Shown: positions 35,973 through 44,900, numbered from the stretch's first letter. The stretch: DNA of 64,000 bases from an uncultured Bacteroidales bacterium (GCA_944325505.1 CALVAJ010000002.1:78408-142407), one strand, 5' to 3'. Translations and numbers: made by a program. The notes: generated by a model from the letters alone, not told the origin.

Positions 35973-36725
35973 TTATTTGCTGTCCTTGCGGTCTCCCCTG
36001 CGGCGGTCACCCCTGCGGCGGTCTCCGCGGCCTCCGCGGTTCTGTCCGCCCTGCTGTGCGTGTGCACCTGCAGCTACCCCTGCGTTAGGGGAGAGGTCCC
36101 TCTTGCCGTAGACTTCGCCGTTGCAGATCCATACCTTGATACCGAGAACACCGACCTTGGTGTGGGCCTCGGCCAGGGCATAGTCAATATCAGCACGGAA
36201 TGTATGGAGCGGAGTACGTCCCTCCTTGAACATTTCGCTTCTGGCCATCTCAGCGCCGCCGAGACGTCCGCTGATCTGTACCTTGATACCTTCTGCGCCC
36301 ACTTTCATGGTAGTGGCGACTGCCATCTTGATGGCCCTCCTGTATGATACACGGCCTTCAATCTGACGTGCGATGTTGTCTGCCACGATGTGTGCGTCTA
36401 CTTCAGGCTTCTTAACCTCGAAGATGTTGATCTGAACATCTTTCTTGGTTACTTTCTTGAGCTCTTCCTTGAGCTTGTCTACCTCTGCTCCGCCTTTTCC
36501 GATGATGACACCCGGACGAGCGGCATGGATAGTCACAGTGATGAGCTTGAGGGTCCTCTCGATGACGATCTTTGAAAGGCTTGCCTTTGCAAGACGGTTT
36601 ACGAGATATTTACGGATTTCGTAGTCCTCTGCGATCTTCTCCGCATAGTTACCACCACACCAGTTAGAGTCCCAACCACGGGTGATACCGATTCTGTTGC
36701 TGATAGGATTTGTTTTCTGTCCCAT
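35973..36725 (-). CDS. rpsC: 30S ribosomal protein S3, last gene of the detached upper block
   Basis: mRNA-entry-site protein, 250 residues. [20 protein letters not shown], the KH domain ([19 protein letters not shown]) and [13 protein letters not shown] are diagnostic. The last 30 residues form an Arg/Gly/Asp-rich tail with three tandem RRGDRR-like repeats, longer than in E. coli. In other bacteria rplP follows within a few bases; here a terminator follows instead. It lies 3 bp after rplV. Confidence 0.98.
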   Translation of the reverse strand: MGQKTNPISNRIGITRGWDSNWCGGNYAEKIAEDYEIRKYLVNRLAKASLSKIVIERTLKLITVTIHAARPGVIIGKGGAEVDKLKEELKKVTKKDVQINIFEVKKPEVDAHIVADNIARQIEGRVSYRRAIKMAVATTMKVGAEGIKVQISGRLGGAEMARSEMFKEGRTPLHTFRADIDYALAEAHTKVGVLGIKVWICNGEVYGKRDLSPNAGVAAGAHAQQGGQNRGGRGDRRRGDRRRGDRKDSK

Positions 36726-36728
36726 AAT

Positions 36729-37148
36729 TTATTCCTCCACTGATGCTGGTTTCCTTGTATCGAGGATGATGGTAATGTGGTTTGAACGCTTGCGGATCCT
36801 GCCGGCCCTTCCCTGCGGACAAGGACGGATTCTCTTGAGCGTACGGCCTTCATTTACCATGAGGGTCTTGATATATACATTACCGTTATCCAGTTCTTTT
36901 GTATTGTCCGGGTTCTTTGCCTCCCAGTTTGCGATGGCACTGCGAAGAACCTTCGAAAGTGCTATGGAAGCGTGCTTCTTTGAATATTTGAGGATATCCA
37001 GTGCACGGTTCACTTCAACACCTCTCACGATATCGGCTACAAGACGCATCTTGCGAGGTGAGGTAGGTACATCATTCAGCTTTGCGATGGCTGTCTGTTT
37101 CTTTATCTCTTTAAGCCTCTCGGCCATTTGTCTTTTACGAGCTCCCAT
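36729..37148 (-). CDS. rplV: 50S ribosomal protein L22
   Basis: Tunnel-wall protein whose loop contacts the nascent chain and macrolide region, 139 residues. VPTSPRKMRLVADIVRGVEV and the loop IRPCPQGRAGRIRKRSNHI are diagnostic. The end KPASVEE is slightly extended. It lies 21 bp after rpsS and 3 bp before rpsC. Confidence 0.98.
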   Translation of the reverse strand: MGARKRQMAERLKEIKKQTAIAKLNDVPTSPRKMRLVADIVRGVEVNRALDILKYSKKHASIALSKVLRSAIANWEAKNPDNTKELDNGNVYIKTLMVNEGRTLKRIRPCPQGRAGRIRKRSNHITIILDTRKPASVEE

Positions 37149-37169
37149 AATTACAATTTCATTTTAAAA

Positions 37170-37439
37170 TTATTTACGATTGCCCGAATGGCCTCTGAAT
37201 GTTCTTGTCGGAGCGAACTCGCCGAGCTTGTGGCCAACCATGTTCTCCGTAACGTAAACAGGAATAAACTTGTTTCCATTATGAACTGCGATAGTGTGAC
37301 CCACAAAGTCAGGAGAGATCATACTTGCGCGTGACCAAGTCTTGACAACCTCTTTCTTCATGCTACCTTCATTCATAGCAAGAATTTTCTTTTCCAGGCT
37401 TTCCTGAATATAAGGACCTTTTCTTAATGAACGACTCAT
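37170..37439 (-). CDS. rpsS: 30S ribosomal protein S19
   Basis: Small-subunit head protein, 89 residues. [39 protein letters not shown] and [16 protein letters not shown] are diagnostic. It lies 22 bp after rplB and 21 bp before rplV. Confidence 0.98.
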   Translation of the reverse strand: MSRSLRKGPYIQESLEKKILAMNEGSMKKEVVKTWSRASMISPDFVGHTIAVHNGNKFIPVYVTENMVGHKLGEFAPTRTFRGHSGNRK

Positions 37440-37461
37440 AATCTCTAAAGTTTAATTCCGG

Positions 37462-38286
37462 TTATTTTTTCCTTCTTTCAATAATGAACTTATTTGAAGT
37501 GCTCTTAGGATTACGTGTCTTGTAGCCCTTAGCCGGCATGCCTTTGCGTGAACGCGGATGTCCTCCGGATGCACGTCCTTCACCACCACCCATAGGGTGA
37601 TCTACCGGGTTCATTACGACACCGCGGTTGCGAGGACGGCGGCCGAGCCACCTGTTGCGTCCCGCTTTACCGTGAGACTCCAAATTGTGGTCTGGATTGG
37701 ATACTGTTCCCACAGTTGCACGGCAGGTAACGAGCACCATCCTTGTCTCGCCTGAAGGCAGACGGAGGACAGCATGTTTTCCTTCACGTGCTGCGAGCTG
37801 TGCATATGCTCCGGCGCTGCGTGCCATAGCGGCACCCTGGCCCGGATGAAGCTCGATGTTGTGGATAAGAGTACCGAGCGGAATTTCAGAGAGAGGAAGA
37901 GTGTTCCCGACCTCAGGAGCGACTCCTGCTCCGGAAGCGATTACCTGTCCTACCTTCAGTCCGTTTGGCGCAATGATATATCTCTTTTCGCCATCTTCAT
38001 ATTTTACCAATGCGATACGTGCGCTGCGGTTCGGATCGTACTCGATGGTGAGCACCTCTGCCTTGCAGTTGTCCTTGTCGCGCAGGAAATCGATGATACG
38101 GTACATTCTCTTGTGCCCGCCACCGATGTAGCGCATTGTCATTTTACCCTGGTTGTTACGTCCGCCTGACTTCTTGAGAGGGGCAAGCAACGGTTTGTAC
38201 GGGGTCTTGCAGGTAATGTCATCGAATGCACTGATTACCTTGTTTCTCTGTCCGGGAGTTACCGGTTTGAATTTTCTTACTGCCAT
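37462..38286 (-). CDS. rplB: 50S ribosomal protein L2
   Basis: Peptidyl-transferase-centre and inter-subunit bridge protein, 274 residues. It is full length, with [40 protein letters not shown] and the conserved histidine in [20 protein letters not shown]. It lies 14 bp after rplW and 22 bp before rpsS. Confidence 0.99.
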   Translation of the reverse strand: MAVRKFKPVTPGQRNKVISAFDDITCKTPYKPLLAPLKKSGGRNNQGKMTMRYIGGGHKRMYRIIDFLRDKDNCKAEVLTIEYDPNRSARIALVKYEDGEKRYIIAPNGLKVGQVIASGAGVAPEVGNTLPLSEIPLGTLIHNIELHPGQGAAMARSAGAYAQLAAREGKHAVLRLPSGETRMVLVTCRATVGTVSNPDHNLESHGKAGRNRWLGRRPRNRGVVMNPVDHPMGGGEGRASGGHPRSRKGMPAKGYKTRNPKSTSNKFIIERRKK

Positions 38287-38300
38287 TTCCTGTTCCCCCT

Positions 38301-38591
38301 TTAAATGTTAGCATAGAAATCTATCTTGTCTTCGCCGGCAAGAGTCACATATGCTTTCTTATAGTGATTCATGCGGCCTCTCAGAACCCCTGCCTTGGTA
38401 AAGCGGGATTTCTTTTTCCCGTGATAGTTCAGCGTATTCACCGAAGCTACGCTCACGTTGTACATCTGCTCTACCGCAGTCTTGATCTGAAGCTTGTTCG
38501 CCTCACGGTCTACGATAAAGCCGTAGCGGTTCAACTTCTCGCCTTGAACCGTCATTTTTTCTGTTACTATTGGCTTAATTATGATTCCCAT
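38301..38591 (-). CDS. rplW: 50S ribosomal protein L23
   Basis: Tunnel-exit protein that docks trigger factor and SRP, 96 residues. [40 protein letters not shown] and the basic loop [20 protein letters not shown] are diagnostic. It lies 12 bp after rplD and 14 bp before rplB. Confidence 0.97.
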   Translation of the reverse strand: MGIIIKPIVTEKMTVQGEKLNRYGFIVDREANKLQIKTAVEQMYNVSVASVNTLNYHGKKKSRFTKAGVLRGRMNHYKKAYVTLAGEDKIDFYANI

Positions 38592-38603
38592 CTCTCAATC
38601 TTT

Positions 38604-39233
38604 TTAGCGTCTTACTCTTGAAGAAAGGATATCCTGTACGCCGTCGACAAGTACCATTGAATGTGCGTTCATCACATTGTAGGTATTGACTTCGTCTACG
38701 GTTACGACCTTGACTTCAGGAAGGTTGCGGGACGAAAGGTAAATATTGGATGAATTTTCAGGAAGCACGAAGAGGACTTTCCTGTTCCCTGCCTTGATGT
38801 TGCTGAGAATCTGGAGGAATTCTTTGGTCTTAGGTGCATCCATTGTGAACGGCTCGACCATTACGATGGCGTTCTCTTTTGCCTTGTAAGTAAGAGCGGA
38901 GTGCCTTGCGAGCTGTTTGAGTTTCTTGTTGAGCTTGAAACTGTAATCACGCGGCTTAGGACCGAATACACGGCCTCCGCCTACGTAGATACCGGCCTTG
39001 AGGCTGCCGTGACGAGCACCGCCTGATCCTTTCTGGCGGATAAGCTTCTTGGTACTGTGTGCTATCTCGCTGCGATCCTTGGTCTTGTGAGTACCCTGTC
39101 TCCTGTTTGCGAGATACTGCTTAACGTCAAGCCAGATAGCGTGATCGTTAGGCTCTACTCCGAAAACATTCTCATCGAGAACGACTTTCTTTCCGGACTC
39201 TGATCCGTCAATTTTGTAGACTGACAATTCCAT
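38604..39233 (-). CDS. rplD: 50S ribosomal protein L4
   Basis: Tunnel-constriction protein, 209 residues. [40 protein letters not shown] and [17 protein letters not shown] form the extended loop typical of L4. In E. coli L4 represses the S10 operon through the rpsJ leader; with rpsJ displaced here, that leader cannot be in its usual place. It starts 4 bp after rplC. Confidence 0.98.
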   Translation of the reverse strand: MELSVYKIDGSESGKKVVLDENVFGVEPNDHAIWLDVKQYLANRRQGTHKTKDRSEIAHSTKKLIRQKGSGGARHGSLKAGIYVGGGRVFGPKPRDYSFKLNKKLKQLARHSALTYKAKENAIVMVEPFTMDAPKTKEFLQILSNIKAGNRKVLFVLPENSSNIYLSSRNLPEVKVVTVDEVNTYNVMNAHSMVLVDGVQDILSSRVRR

Positions 39234-39237
39234 AACC

Positions 39238-39861
39238 TTAATCCTCCAAAATTACATATGAACCTTTTGCTCCAGGTACAGAACCCTTCACGACGATCAG
39301 ATTGTTCTCCGGAAGAATCTTCACAACCTCGAGGTTGAAGATCTTCACACGGGCGTTTCCGGTGTGTCCTGCCATTCTCATACCTTTGAATACACGTGAA
39401 GGCCAAGATGATGCACCGAGTGAACCAGGGTGACGGAGCCTGTTGTGCTGACCATGGGTCTGGCCGCCTACTCCGGCAAAGCCGTGGCGTTTTACAACTC
39501 CCTGAAAACCTTTACCTTTAGAAGTACCCACAACGTCTACATACGCTGTGTCCGCGAAGACATCGGCAACGGTAAGAGTGTCGCCGAGCTTAAGCTCCTG
39601 AGCGAAGTCCGCCTTGAACTCGACGAGCTTGCGCTTAGGTGTGGTTCCTGCCTTTTCAAAATGCCCCTTCAAAGGCTTGCTGGCATGCTTCTCGCTCATT
39701 TCGTCATAGGCAAGCTGTACAGCGGCATAACCATCATTCTCTACTGTACGGATTTGCGTGACTACGCATGGACCAGCCTCAATAACGGTGCATGGAATGT
39801 TCTTTCCATCGGCACCGAAAACGGAAGTCATTCCGATTTTCTTTCCAATTAATCCAGGCAT
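39238..39861 (-). CDS. rplC: 50S ribosomal protein L3, first gene of the upper block
   Basis: Assembly-initiating large-subunit protein, 207 residues. [40 protein letters not shown] and [20 protein letters not shown] are diagnostic, as is [15 protein letters not shown]. Normally rpsJ lies just upstream; here the 174 bp upstream holds a promoter and then a divergent ECF sigma gene, so rplC heads the unit. Confidence 0.98.
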   Translation of the reverse strand: MPGLIGKKIGMTSVFGADGKNIPCTVIEAGPCVVTQIRTVENDGYAAVQLAYDEMSEKHASKPLKGHFEKAGTTPKRKLVEFKADFAQELKLGDTLTVADVFADTAYVDVVGTSKGKGFQGVVKRHGFAGVGGQTHGQHNRLRHPGSLGASSWPSRVFKGMRMAGHTGNARVKIFNLEVVKILPENNLIVVKGSVPGAKGSYVILED

Positions 39862-39922
39862 TGGTTTGTTTAATTAATTGTTTATTAATGTTTTACACTC
39901 CGCAATACATTTTTGCGGGCTG

Positions 39923-39952
39923 CAAATATACGACTAAAATTTTAATTTTCAA
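39923..39952 (-). promoter_or_regulatory. Promoter of the rplC-rpsC block
   Basis: On the minus strand: TTG (39950-39952), 19-nt spacer, and a perfect -7 element TATATTTG (39923-39930), giving a leader of about 55 nt before rplC. The leader contains CCGCAAAAATG...CGCAATA-like short repeats (GCAAAAATG / ATTGCGG) that may form a weak stem. Confidence 0.75.
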
Positions 39953-40000
39953 TACTTTGGAGAAAAATTTTGCTTTTTGGAAAATTTCCGGATTTTTCTG

Positions 40001-40026
40001 TAGTTTTACCGCAATTCTGTTGTCTA
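40001..40026 (+). promoter_or_regulatory. Shared spaced motif upstream of first ECF gene
   Basis: TGTAGTTTTAC followed by GTCTA, with the G of GTCTA at offset 22 from TAGTTTTAC, ending 9 bp before the ATG at 40036. The same pattern with the same spacing occurs before the second ECF gene. GTCTA resembles ECF -10 elements. A TTTG lies 21 nt upstream (39976-39979), so the region also fits a housekeeping TTTG/TAnnTTTn promoter. Confidence 0.5.
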
Positions 40027-40035
40027 ACGGGTGTT

Positions 40036-40536
40036 ATGAAAAGGAATACGGACAAAGACTACGGGCTGCAGACGGAGTTCGAAAGGATTGTCAGGGAACA
40101 TAAGGCCACCATATATACGGTGTGCTACATGTTTTCTGACGACAATGCCACTGTGGCGGACATGTTCCAGGAGGTCCTCATCAATATCTGGAACGGACTG
40201 GATAATTTCCAGGGAAGGAGCAGTGCGGGCACATGGATATGGAGGGTCAGCCTCAACACCTGCATTTCATACGAGAAGAAGCTCCGGCGCAGGCATGATA
40301 CCTTTCCGCTGGAAATGGGCATCGACCTCTATGAAGAGAATCCGGACGAGGGCGGCAGGCAGATACGGATGCTGCACGACAGGGTGAGGAGACTGGACAT
40401 TTTCGACAGGGCCCTCATCCTGCTGTGGCTCGAAGATCTCACATACGAGGAAATCGGGGCGATACTGGGCATTTCGGTAAAGAACGTTTCGGTGCGGCTG
40501 GTCAGGATCAAGGAAAAACTCAAAAACATGAAATAG
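40036..40536 (+). CDS. ECF RNA polymerase sigma factor (first copy)
   Basis: A 166-residue extracytoplasmic-function sigma factor. Sigma-2 is at about 15-85 (ADMFQEVLINIWNGLDNFQG with the region 2.2 core; TWIWRVSLNTCISYEKK in 2.4) and sigma-4 at about 112-166 (RALILLWLEDLTYEEIGAIL, GISVKNVSVRLVRIKEKLK). Start 40036 is chosen as it gives the normal length; the frame opens 22 codons earlier. A four-helix membrane protein gene starts one base after its stop codon. The second pair at 41239-42428 is a clear paralogue. Confidence 0.93.
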   Translation: MKRNTDKDYGLQTEFERIVREHKATIYTVCYMFSDDNATVADMFQEVLINIWNGLDNFQGRSSAGTWIWRVSLNTCISYEKKLRRRHDTFPLEMGIDLYEENPDEGGRQIRMLHDRVRRLDIFDRALILLWLEDLTYEEIGAILGISVKNVSVRLVRIKEKLKNMK

Positions 40537-40537
40537 T

Positions 40538-41176
40538 ATGGACAACAAGGATAATATACTGGATGATGACCTCCGGCAGCTGAAGGACGGGGCTGCGGAA
40601 CTCAGGAAAAAACTCGGCGGACAGACGATCATAAGTGATTTCGGCGCCTGTACGGATACTGTCAGAAAGGTATCGAGGCTTAAAAAGGACTACCTTACCA
40701 ATGCGGTGACCCTCCTGCTGTTCGGGGCTCCCGCTACAGCCTTTATACTCAAAACCTCTTGTGGATTCTCATGGTGGTTCTGCGGGGCGTTATGGGTGTT
40801 GATGGGGATTCTGGCACCCGCAGACTCTTTCCATAACTTCAGAATGCTGCAGAAAATCGACTTTGCCGGTGACAGCATGCTGGAATGCGGCAGGAAACTG
40901 GCGGCATACAAGACGTATTTCATGAAAGGGAGAAAGAACCGCTGGCCGGCAGCCGTCCTTTTCGCCCTATGGGCCATTGCGGAAACGCTTTTCGTCGTCC
41001 CGGAAGAAGCCAGAAAAGATACCCTCATCATTCTCGCTCTGGGTACCGTGCTAATGGCTTTCCTGGCCTTTACCGTGCTGATTCCCGATACCCGGAGGAA
41101 TTTCAGAGCAATCGACAGCTTCATCCGCCAGGTGGAGGAGATGGAAGAAGAAGACCGGACACTATATCATCAATGA
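40538..41176 (+). CDS. Four-helix membrane protein, candidate anti-sigma factor (first copy)
   Basis: A 212-residue protein I cannot assign to a named family. The N-terminal 55 residues are charged and probably cytoplasmic; two helical pairs follow (about 57-75 and 80-97; 140-158 and 163-183), and the tail is acidic (RQVEEMEEEDRTLYHQ). It lacks the FecR domain of the anti-sigma factors common in Bacteroidales. Direct coupling to an ECF gene and duplication together with it make a sigma-controlling role likely, with the N-terminus as the sigma-binding part. That function is inference. Confidence 0.65.
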   Translation: MDNKDNILDDDLRQLKDGAAELRKKLGGQTIISDFGACTDTVRKVSRLKKDYLTNAVTLLLFGAPATAFILKTSCGFSWWFCGALWVLMGILAPADSFHNFRMLQKIDFAGDSMLECGRKLAAYKTYFMKGRKNRWPAAVLFALWAIAETLFVVPEEARKDTLIILALGTVLMAFLAFTVLIPDTRRNFRAIDSFIRQVEEMEEEDRTLYHQ

Positions 41177-41193
41177 CGAAAATAGGATATTTG

Positions 41194-41219
41194 TAGTTTT
41201 ACGGCCGAACCGGCGTCTA
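41194..41219 (+). promoter_or_regulatory. Shared spaced motif upstream of second ECF gene
   Basis: TGTAGTTTTAC followed by GTCTA at the same offset (22) as in 40001-40026, 19 bp before the ATG at 41239. No TTTG or TTG lies at the housekeeping distance here, so the shared motif is better explained as a dedicated, perhaps autoregulated, ECF promoter. Confidence 0.5.
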
Positions 41220-41238
41220 TTATATAAAACCAGTAGGA

Positions 41239-41733
41239 ATGAAGAAAGAAATCACGGATCCGCACCTGCAGGAAGAATTCGGCAGACTGATAGAACAACA
41301 TAAGGAAACGATATATACGGCATGCTACATATTCGCAGATGACAAGGAAACCGCCGAGGACCTTTTCCAGGATGCATTGCTGAACTTATGGAGAGGATAT
41401 GCGGATTTTCAGGGGAGAAGCAGAGTAAGTACATGGATATGGAGGGTCAGCCTGAACACATGCATAACATACGACAGGAAACGGAAACGTGCCCCTGTAA
41501 TCCTGCCGCTTGATCCTGGAATCAATCTGTACGAAAACACTGACGACGAGTCCAGACAGATAAACCTGCTGCACAAAAGAATACACAGGCTGGGAATGCT
41601 CGACAGGGCGATAGTGCTGCTATGGCTCGAAGACCTTTCGTATGAAGAAATCGGAGAGATTACAGGCATCTCTCCCAAAAATGTCTCTGTCAGGCTGGTC
41701 CGGATCAGAGAAAAACTCAAAAATATGAAATAG
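41239..41733 (+). CDS. ECF RNA polymerase sigma factor (second copy)
   Basis: A 164-residue ECF sigma factor closely resembling the one at 40036-40536, by eye well over half identical. The segments TWIWRVSLNTCI, LLWLEDL-YEEIG and KNVSVRLVRI-EKLKNMK are nearly unchanged; the linker between sigma-2 and sigma-4 differs most. Near-identity of the 2.4 and 4.2 recognition regions suggests that both copies read similar promoters. The partner membrane gene starts 8 bp downstream. Confidence 0.93.
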   Translation: MKKEITDPHLQEEFGRLIEQHKETIYTACYIFADDKETAEDLFQDALLNLWRGYADFQGRSRVSTWIWRVSLNTCITYDRKRKRAPVILPLDPGINLYENTDDESRQINLLHKRIHRLGMLDRAIVLLWLEDLSYEEIGEITGISPKNVSVRLVRIREKLKNMK

Positions 41734-41741
41734 ACATCAAT

Positions 41742-42428
41742 ATGGATAATCCGGAAAAAATTCAGAATATCCCGGAGTCTGTCACAGACAACGGGGACTC
41801 AGACATGAAACTGTCCGCCCGAAAGACTTGTCCGGCCGCGGATGATGCGGTGACGCAGGAAATGAAAAAAAGCATGTCCATGCTGAAAAAGAGACTTAAA
41901 GAAAAAAGTCTGTCTCAGGCAAAAATACAATGGATTTCCATCGCCATACGTCTTGACGAAACAAGGAAAAGCCATCTCTACTGGGGCATATATGCCATTG
42001 CCGTTACGCCATTGTTTGTCCTGCTGTTCAGATACCAGGGGATTTCCTGGCTGTTCTGTGCGGTTTTTTCAGCATACGTACTTACAATGGCAACAATATC
42101 AATCCGGATATACCGCACCATCAAAAATCCTATGGCTGCGGACTCGACAATAACCCAATGCGCAAAAGCCACAAAAAAATACCGGTCCTATACTTCCAGA
42201 ATCAACAAAGCACTAGGTCTATGCGGAATCGTCATTATCGTCTGGCTGGTAATCGAGTATATCGTCATGTTCAAAACCACGGACGCAAGTTTCAGCGGGC
42301 TGCACGCGGGACTGATAGGCCTCTCCTGCGGGCTGATTACAGGATTGCTCGGGTATCCGGGGTTCCAGAACACGATGCGGAATATGGAAAATTTCACCCG
42401 CCTGGCGGAGGAGGAGGAAGGTTGGTGA
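41742..42428 (+). CDS. Four-helix membrane protein, candidate anti-sigma factor (second copy)
   Basis: A 228-residue protein with the same plan as 40538-41176: a charged N-terminal region (about 75 residues), two pairs of helices (about 80-98 and 103-123; 150-172 and 180-200) and an acidic end (ENFTRLAEEEEGW, similar to the FIRQVEEMEEED tail of copy one). Overall similarity to copy one is weaker than between the sigma factors, so the membrane proteins have diverged faster, as expected if each must hold its own sigma or sense a different signal. It ends 19 bp from the convergent phosphoesterase gene. Confidence 0.65.
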   Translation: MDNPEKIQNIPESVTDNGDSDMKLSARKTCPAADDAVTQEMKKSMSMLKKRLKEKSLSQAKIQWISIAIRLDETRKSHLYWGIYAIAVTPLFVLLFRYQGISWLFCAVFSAYVLTMATISIRIYRTIKNPMAADSTITQCAKATKKYRSYTSRINKALGLCGIVIIVWLVIEYIVMFKTTDASFSGLHAGLIGLSCGLITGLLGYPGFQNTMRNMENFTRLAEEEEGW

Positions 42429-42447
42429 GAACGGGGGCAAATGAGAG

Positions 42448-43614
42448 CTACTCTATATTGAATGAATATGATTTGACTTTGGTGCCTGACATGTCGTAAA
42501 TGTCTATCAGGATCTGCCCGGCAACAGCGCGGAAGTCAAGACGGGACTTGTTGTCGTTGGCTACGATAGGGAAACCGTTGCCGCATTCTCCGGCCTTGAC
42601 ATAGACGTGCCTGTGCAGATGGCCGCTGAGCATCAGGTCCACTCCGGCCTCATTCAGCACAGGGGTGAAATTCCTTGCGAGCCATGCCTGGGAGTACCAG
42701 CTGGAAACTTTGTCAATCAAAGGAATATGACAGACAGCTACTTTGACAGGAGCCTCGGCGAAAAGAGGATCCTTTACGGCCTCACGCAGCCATTCCAGTT
42801 CTGCCTTACGGTAAGAATCGTAATCCGCCAGCCCGGAATATTCCACACTGCTGTCAGGCTTGTCCTCCCCTCCGTCAAGGACGACAAATGCCACAGGCCC
42901 CTGGCGGAAGATATAGTAGAACTCGCCTGTCGGAGTCCTGAACAGGTCGGGAAGCAGGTATGAATCCGCCCCGCGCCCCTCGTGGTTGCCCCGGGCGAAA
43001 ACCACCGGGACATCCTTGATGACATCGGCGACAGGACCGAAAGTATGGTTCATAACCGTATCTATGGATTTCGCATAAGAGACTATGTCACCGTTAAGGA
43101 GGAGAAAGTCCATCGGGTCATCCTTGAGCGGACCGACCAGGGAAGCATACTTCGAAGCATCGTCATGGATATCGTTCACCATGGAAAACCTGCATGTATC
43201 CGCAGTATAATCCATGGTCTTCACCGTACCTGACGGACGCAAGACTGCCTCAGTACCGTATATCGACCCGTACGGGTCGCTGTCATCGGCAACTTCCTTT
43301 CCGAGAATCCGGTAACGGTAGGTTTTCCCCGGCTCGAGCCCGTCTACCGTCACACAATGGAAAGTCCCGGTAAAGCGTTTACCGGCAATGGTCTGATAGA
43401 ACCTCGGCCTCTGCGCCGCCTCGAACGGCGTCCCGTCGTCAGGAGCCACCTCCACCCAGGAAAGGCTTTTGACTTCCGTCTTCCACATAAGAGTAAACTC
43501 AGACCCGGTGACATTCTGGATCCAAGGACCGCAGACAATGTCAAACCCTCTTGCTCCGACACCGTAAACGGACAGAGCCGATAAAACAATAACCGCAATT
43601 AGATACTTTTTCAT
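42448..43614 (-). CDS. Secreted calcineurin-like phosphoesterase with N-terminal Fn3-like domain
   Basis: A 388-residue exported protein (signal MKKYLIAVIVLSALSVYGVG). Residues about 30-110 look like the Fn3-like domain of purple-acid-phosphatase-type enzymes (GPWIQNVTGSEFTLMWKT, GLEPGKTYRYRI). The catalytic domain carries the metal ligands in order: MVNDIHDD, LLNGDIVSY, FARGNHEG, AVCHIPL and LSGHLHRHV. Substrate unknown; phosphate esters or phosphorylated glycans are possible. It has a divergent promoter region shared with the second phosphoesterase gene. Confidence 0.88.
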   Translation of the reverse strand: MKKYLIAVIVLSALSVYGVGARGFDIVCGPWIQNVTGSEFTLMWKTEVKSLSWVEVAPDDGTPFEAAQRPRFYQTIAGKRFTGTFHCVTVDGLEPGKTYRYRILGKEVADDSDPYGSIYGTEAVLRPSGTVKTMDYTADTCRFSMVNDIHDDASKYASLVGPLKDDPMDFLLLNGDIVSYAKSIDTVMNHTFGPVADVIKDVPVVFARGNHEGRGADSYLLPDLFRTPTGEFYYIFRQGPVAFVVLDGGEDKPDSSVEYSGLADYDSYRKAELEWLREAVKDPLFAEAPVKVAVCHIPLIDKVSSWYSQAWLARNFTPVLNEAGVDLMLSGHLHRHVYVKAGECGNGFPIVANDNKSRLDFRAVAGQILIDIYDMSGTKVKSYSFNIE

Positions 43615-43636
43615 AGCCGATTGGAATTTTCCGGCC

Positions 43637-43689
43637 CAAAATTATAAAATTTTCCGGTTTTCAAAAAGGGAAATCATGTCATATATTTG
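43637..43689. promoter_or_regulatory. Divergent promoter region between two phosphoesterase genes
   Basis: Minus strand: TAATTTTG (43637-43644) with a TTTG at 43662-43665 (17-nt spacer), 23 bp from the ATG at 43614. Plus strand: TATATTTG (43682-43689), an exact -7 match, with TTTC about 19 nt upstream; leader about 77 nt to the ATG at 43774. Confidence 0.55.
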
Positions 43690-43773
43690 TATTTATTATC
43701 AGAACGCCCCGACAGGCCGGGACCAAACCTGCCGCAGGGTTTCAGCCGATAACACTTTAAAACCATATATGCT

Positions 43774-44856
43774 ATGCAAATTTCCGGATTATATGCAGCC
43801 GGACTGGCAATGTTCATGTCCGCTGCCCTCATCCAGGCCCAGGATTATCCTGTACTGCCTGAAAGGTCAGACGAAAATTCATTTTCAATGGTAGTTCTTC
43901 CCGATCCGCAGAGTTATATCAAATATGCGGCGAACCAGCCTCTGTTCGAGCTGCAGACCGCATGGATCATAAACAGCATGGAAAGGCTGAACACAAAGTG
44001 CGTACTGTGTACGGGTGACCTTGTGGAACAGAACGACATACAGACTTCCGAACACAACCGGCACACGGACCAGACCGGGATACAGCAGTGGGAAGCAGCG
44101 TCAAGAGCCTTTGAGAGACTGGACAACAGGCTTCTGTATGTCAACTGTACCGGCAACCATGACTACGGATATGTCTCAGCGGAAAACAGGAACTCGCATT
44201 TTCCGGAATACTTCACACCTGAAAGGAACATTTTCATAGGCAAATCTCTGGTAGCCGCCGGAATGAACGCACACGGGGTGCCGACACTGGAAAACGCCGC
44301 ATATGAGATTGAGACGGAAACATGGGGCAAGATCCTGATCCTGTCCATAGAGTTCGACCCGAGGCCTGAAGCCGTAGAATGGGCAAGATCGTTGGTCGGG
44401 CAGGAAAAATACAGGGACCACACCGTCATCCTGCTGACGCATTCCTACATGAACAGGGACGCCAAAAGATATGTCAAGGAAAACTACAAGGTATCTCCCG
44501 CCAGCTACGGCGAAGACATCTGGCAGAAACTCGTATATCCTTCCGGAAATATCCGCATGGTGGTCTGCGGGCATGAATGTGCGCTCGTGGGCTATGAAAA
44601 ACAGGTGAGCTTCCGCACGGACAGGAACGCCGCAGGCAAGGATGTCGCCCAGATGATGTTCAATGCACAGACAGCAGACGGCAAATGGTACGGGAACGGA
44701 GGAGACTGCTGGGTCAGGATACTGGAATTCATGCCCGACGGGAAGACCATCAGGGTCAGGACATTCTCCCCTCTTTTCGCCCTCTCGCCCGTTACTGCCG
44801 ACAAGGCCTGGAGGACAGAGCCGTATGATCAGTTCGACATAGTGCTGGAAAAATAA
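43774..44856 (+). CDS. Secreted calcineurin-like phosphoesterase (D-x-Q variant)
   Basis: A 360-residue exported protein with signal MQISGLYAAGLAMFMSAALI (cleavage after IQAQ). Metallophosphoesterase motifs are LPDPQSY (the usual D-x-H has Gln), CTGDLVEQND, CTGNHDYGYV, LLTHSYMNRD and VVCGHECA. The Gln form occurs in a subgroup of these enzymes and may change the metal site. A C-terminal beta extension (about 300-360) follows. It is divergent from the other phosphoesterase and lies 44 bp upstream of the GH123-type gene. Confidence 0.85.
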   Translation: MQISGLYAAGLAMFMSAALIQAQDYPVLPERSDENSFSMVVLPDPQSYIKYAANQPLFELQTAWIINSMERLNTKCVLCTGDLVEQNDIQTSEHNRHTDQTGIQQWEAASRAFERLDNRLLYVNCTGNHDYGYVSAENRNSHFPEYFTPERNIFIGKSLVAAGMNAHGVPTLENAAYEIETETWGKILILSIEFDPRPEAVEWARSLVGQEKYRDHTVILLTHSYMNRDAKRYVKENYKVSPASYGEDIWQKLVYPSGNIRMVVCGHECALVGYEKQVSFRTDRNAAGKDVAQMMFNAQTADGKWYGNGGDCWVRILEFMPDGKTIRVRTFSPLFALSPVTADKAWRTEPYDQFDIVLEK

Positions 44857-44863
44857 TTATTGT

Positions 44864-44871
44864 TATATTTG
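44864..44871 (+). promoter_or_regulatory. -7 element before the GH123-type gene
   Basis: TATATTTG, an exact TAnnTTTG match, 29 bp before the ATG at 44901; no good -33 element is seen. It suggests the glycoside hydrolase can be transcribed apart from the phosphoesterase. Confidence 0.5.
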
Positions 44872-44900
44872 GGCCGCAAAAACAATAACACAGAAAACTG

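Noticed and set aside
40538-42428. FecR-type anti-sigma factors controlling the susC locus
   Set aside because: The membrane proteins have four helices and no FecR domain, and the SusC protein lacks the STN domain needed for such signalling.
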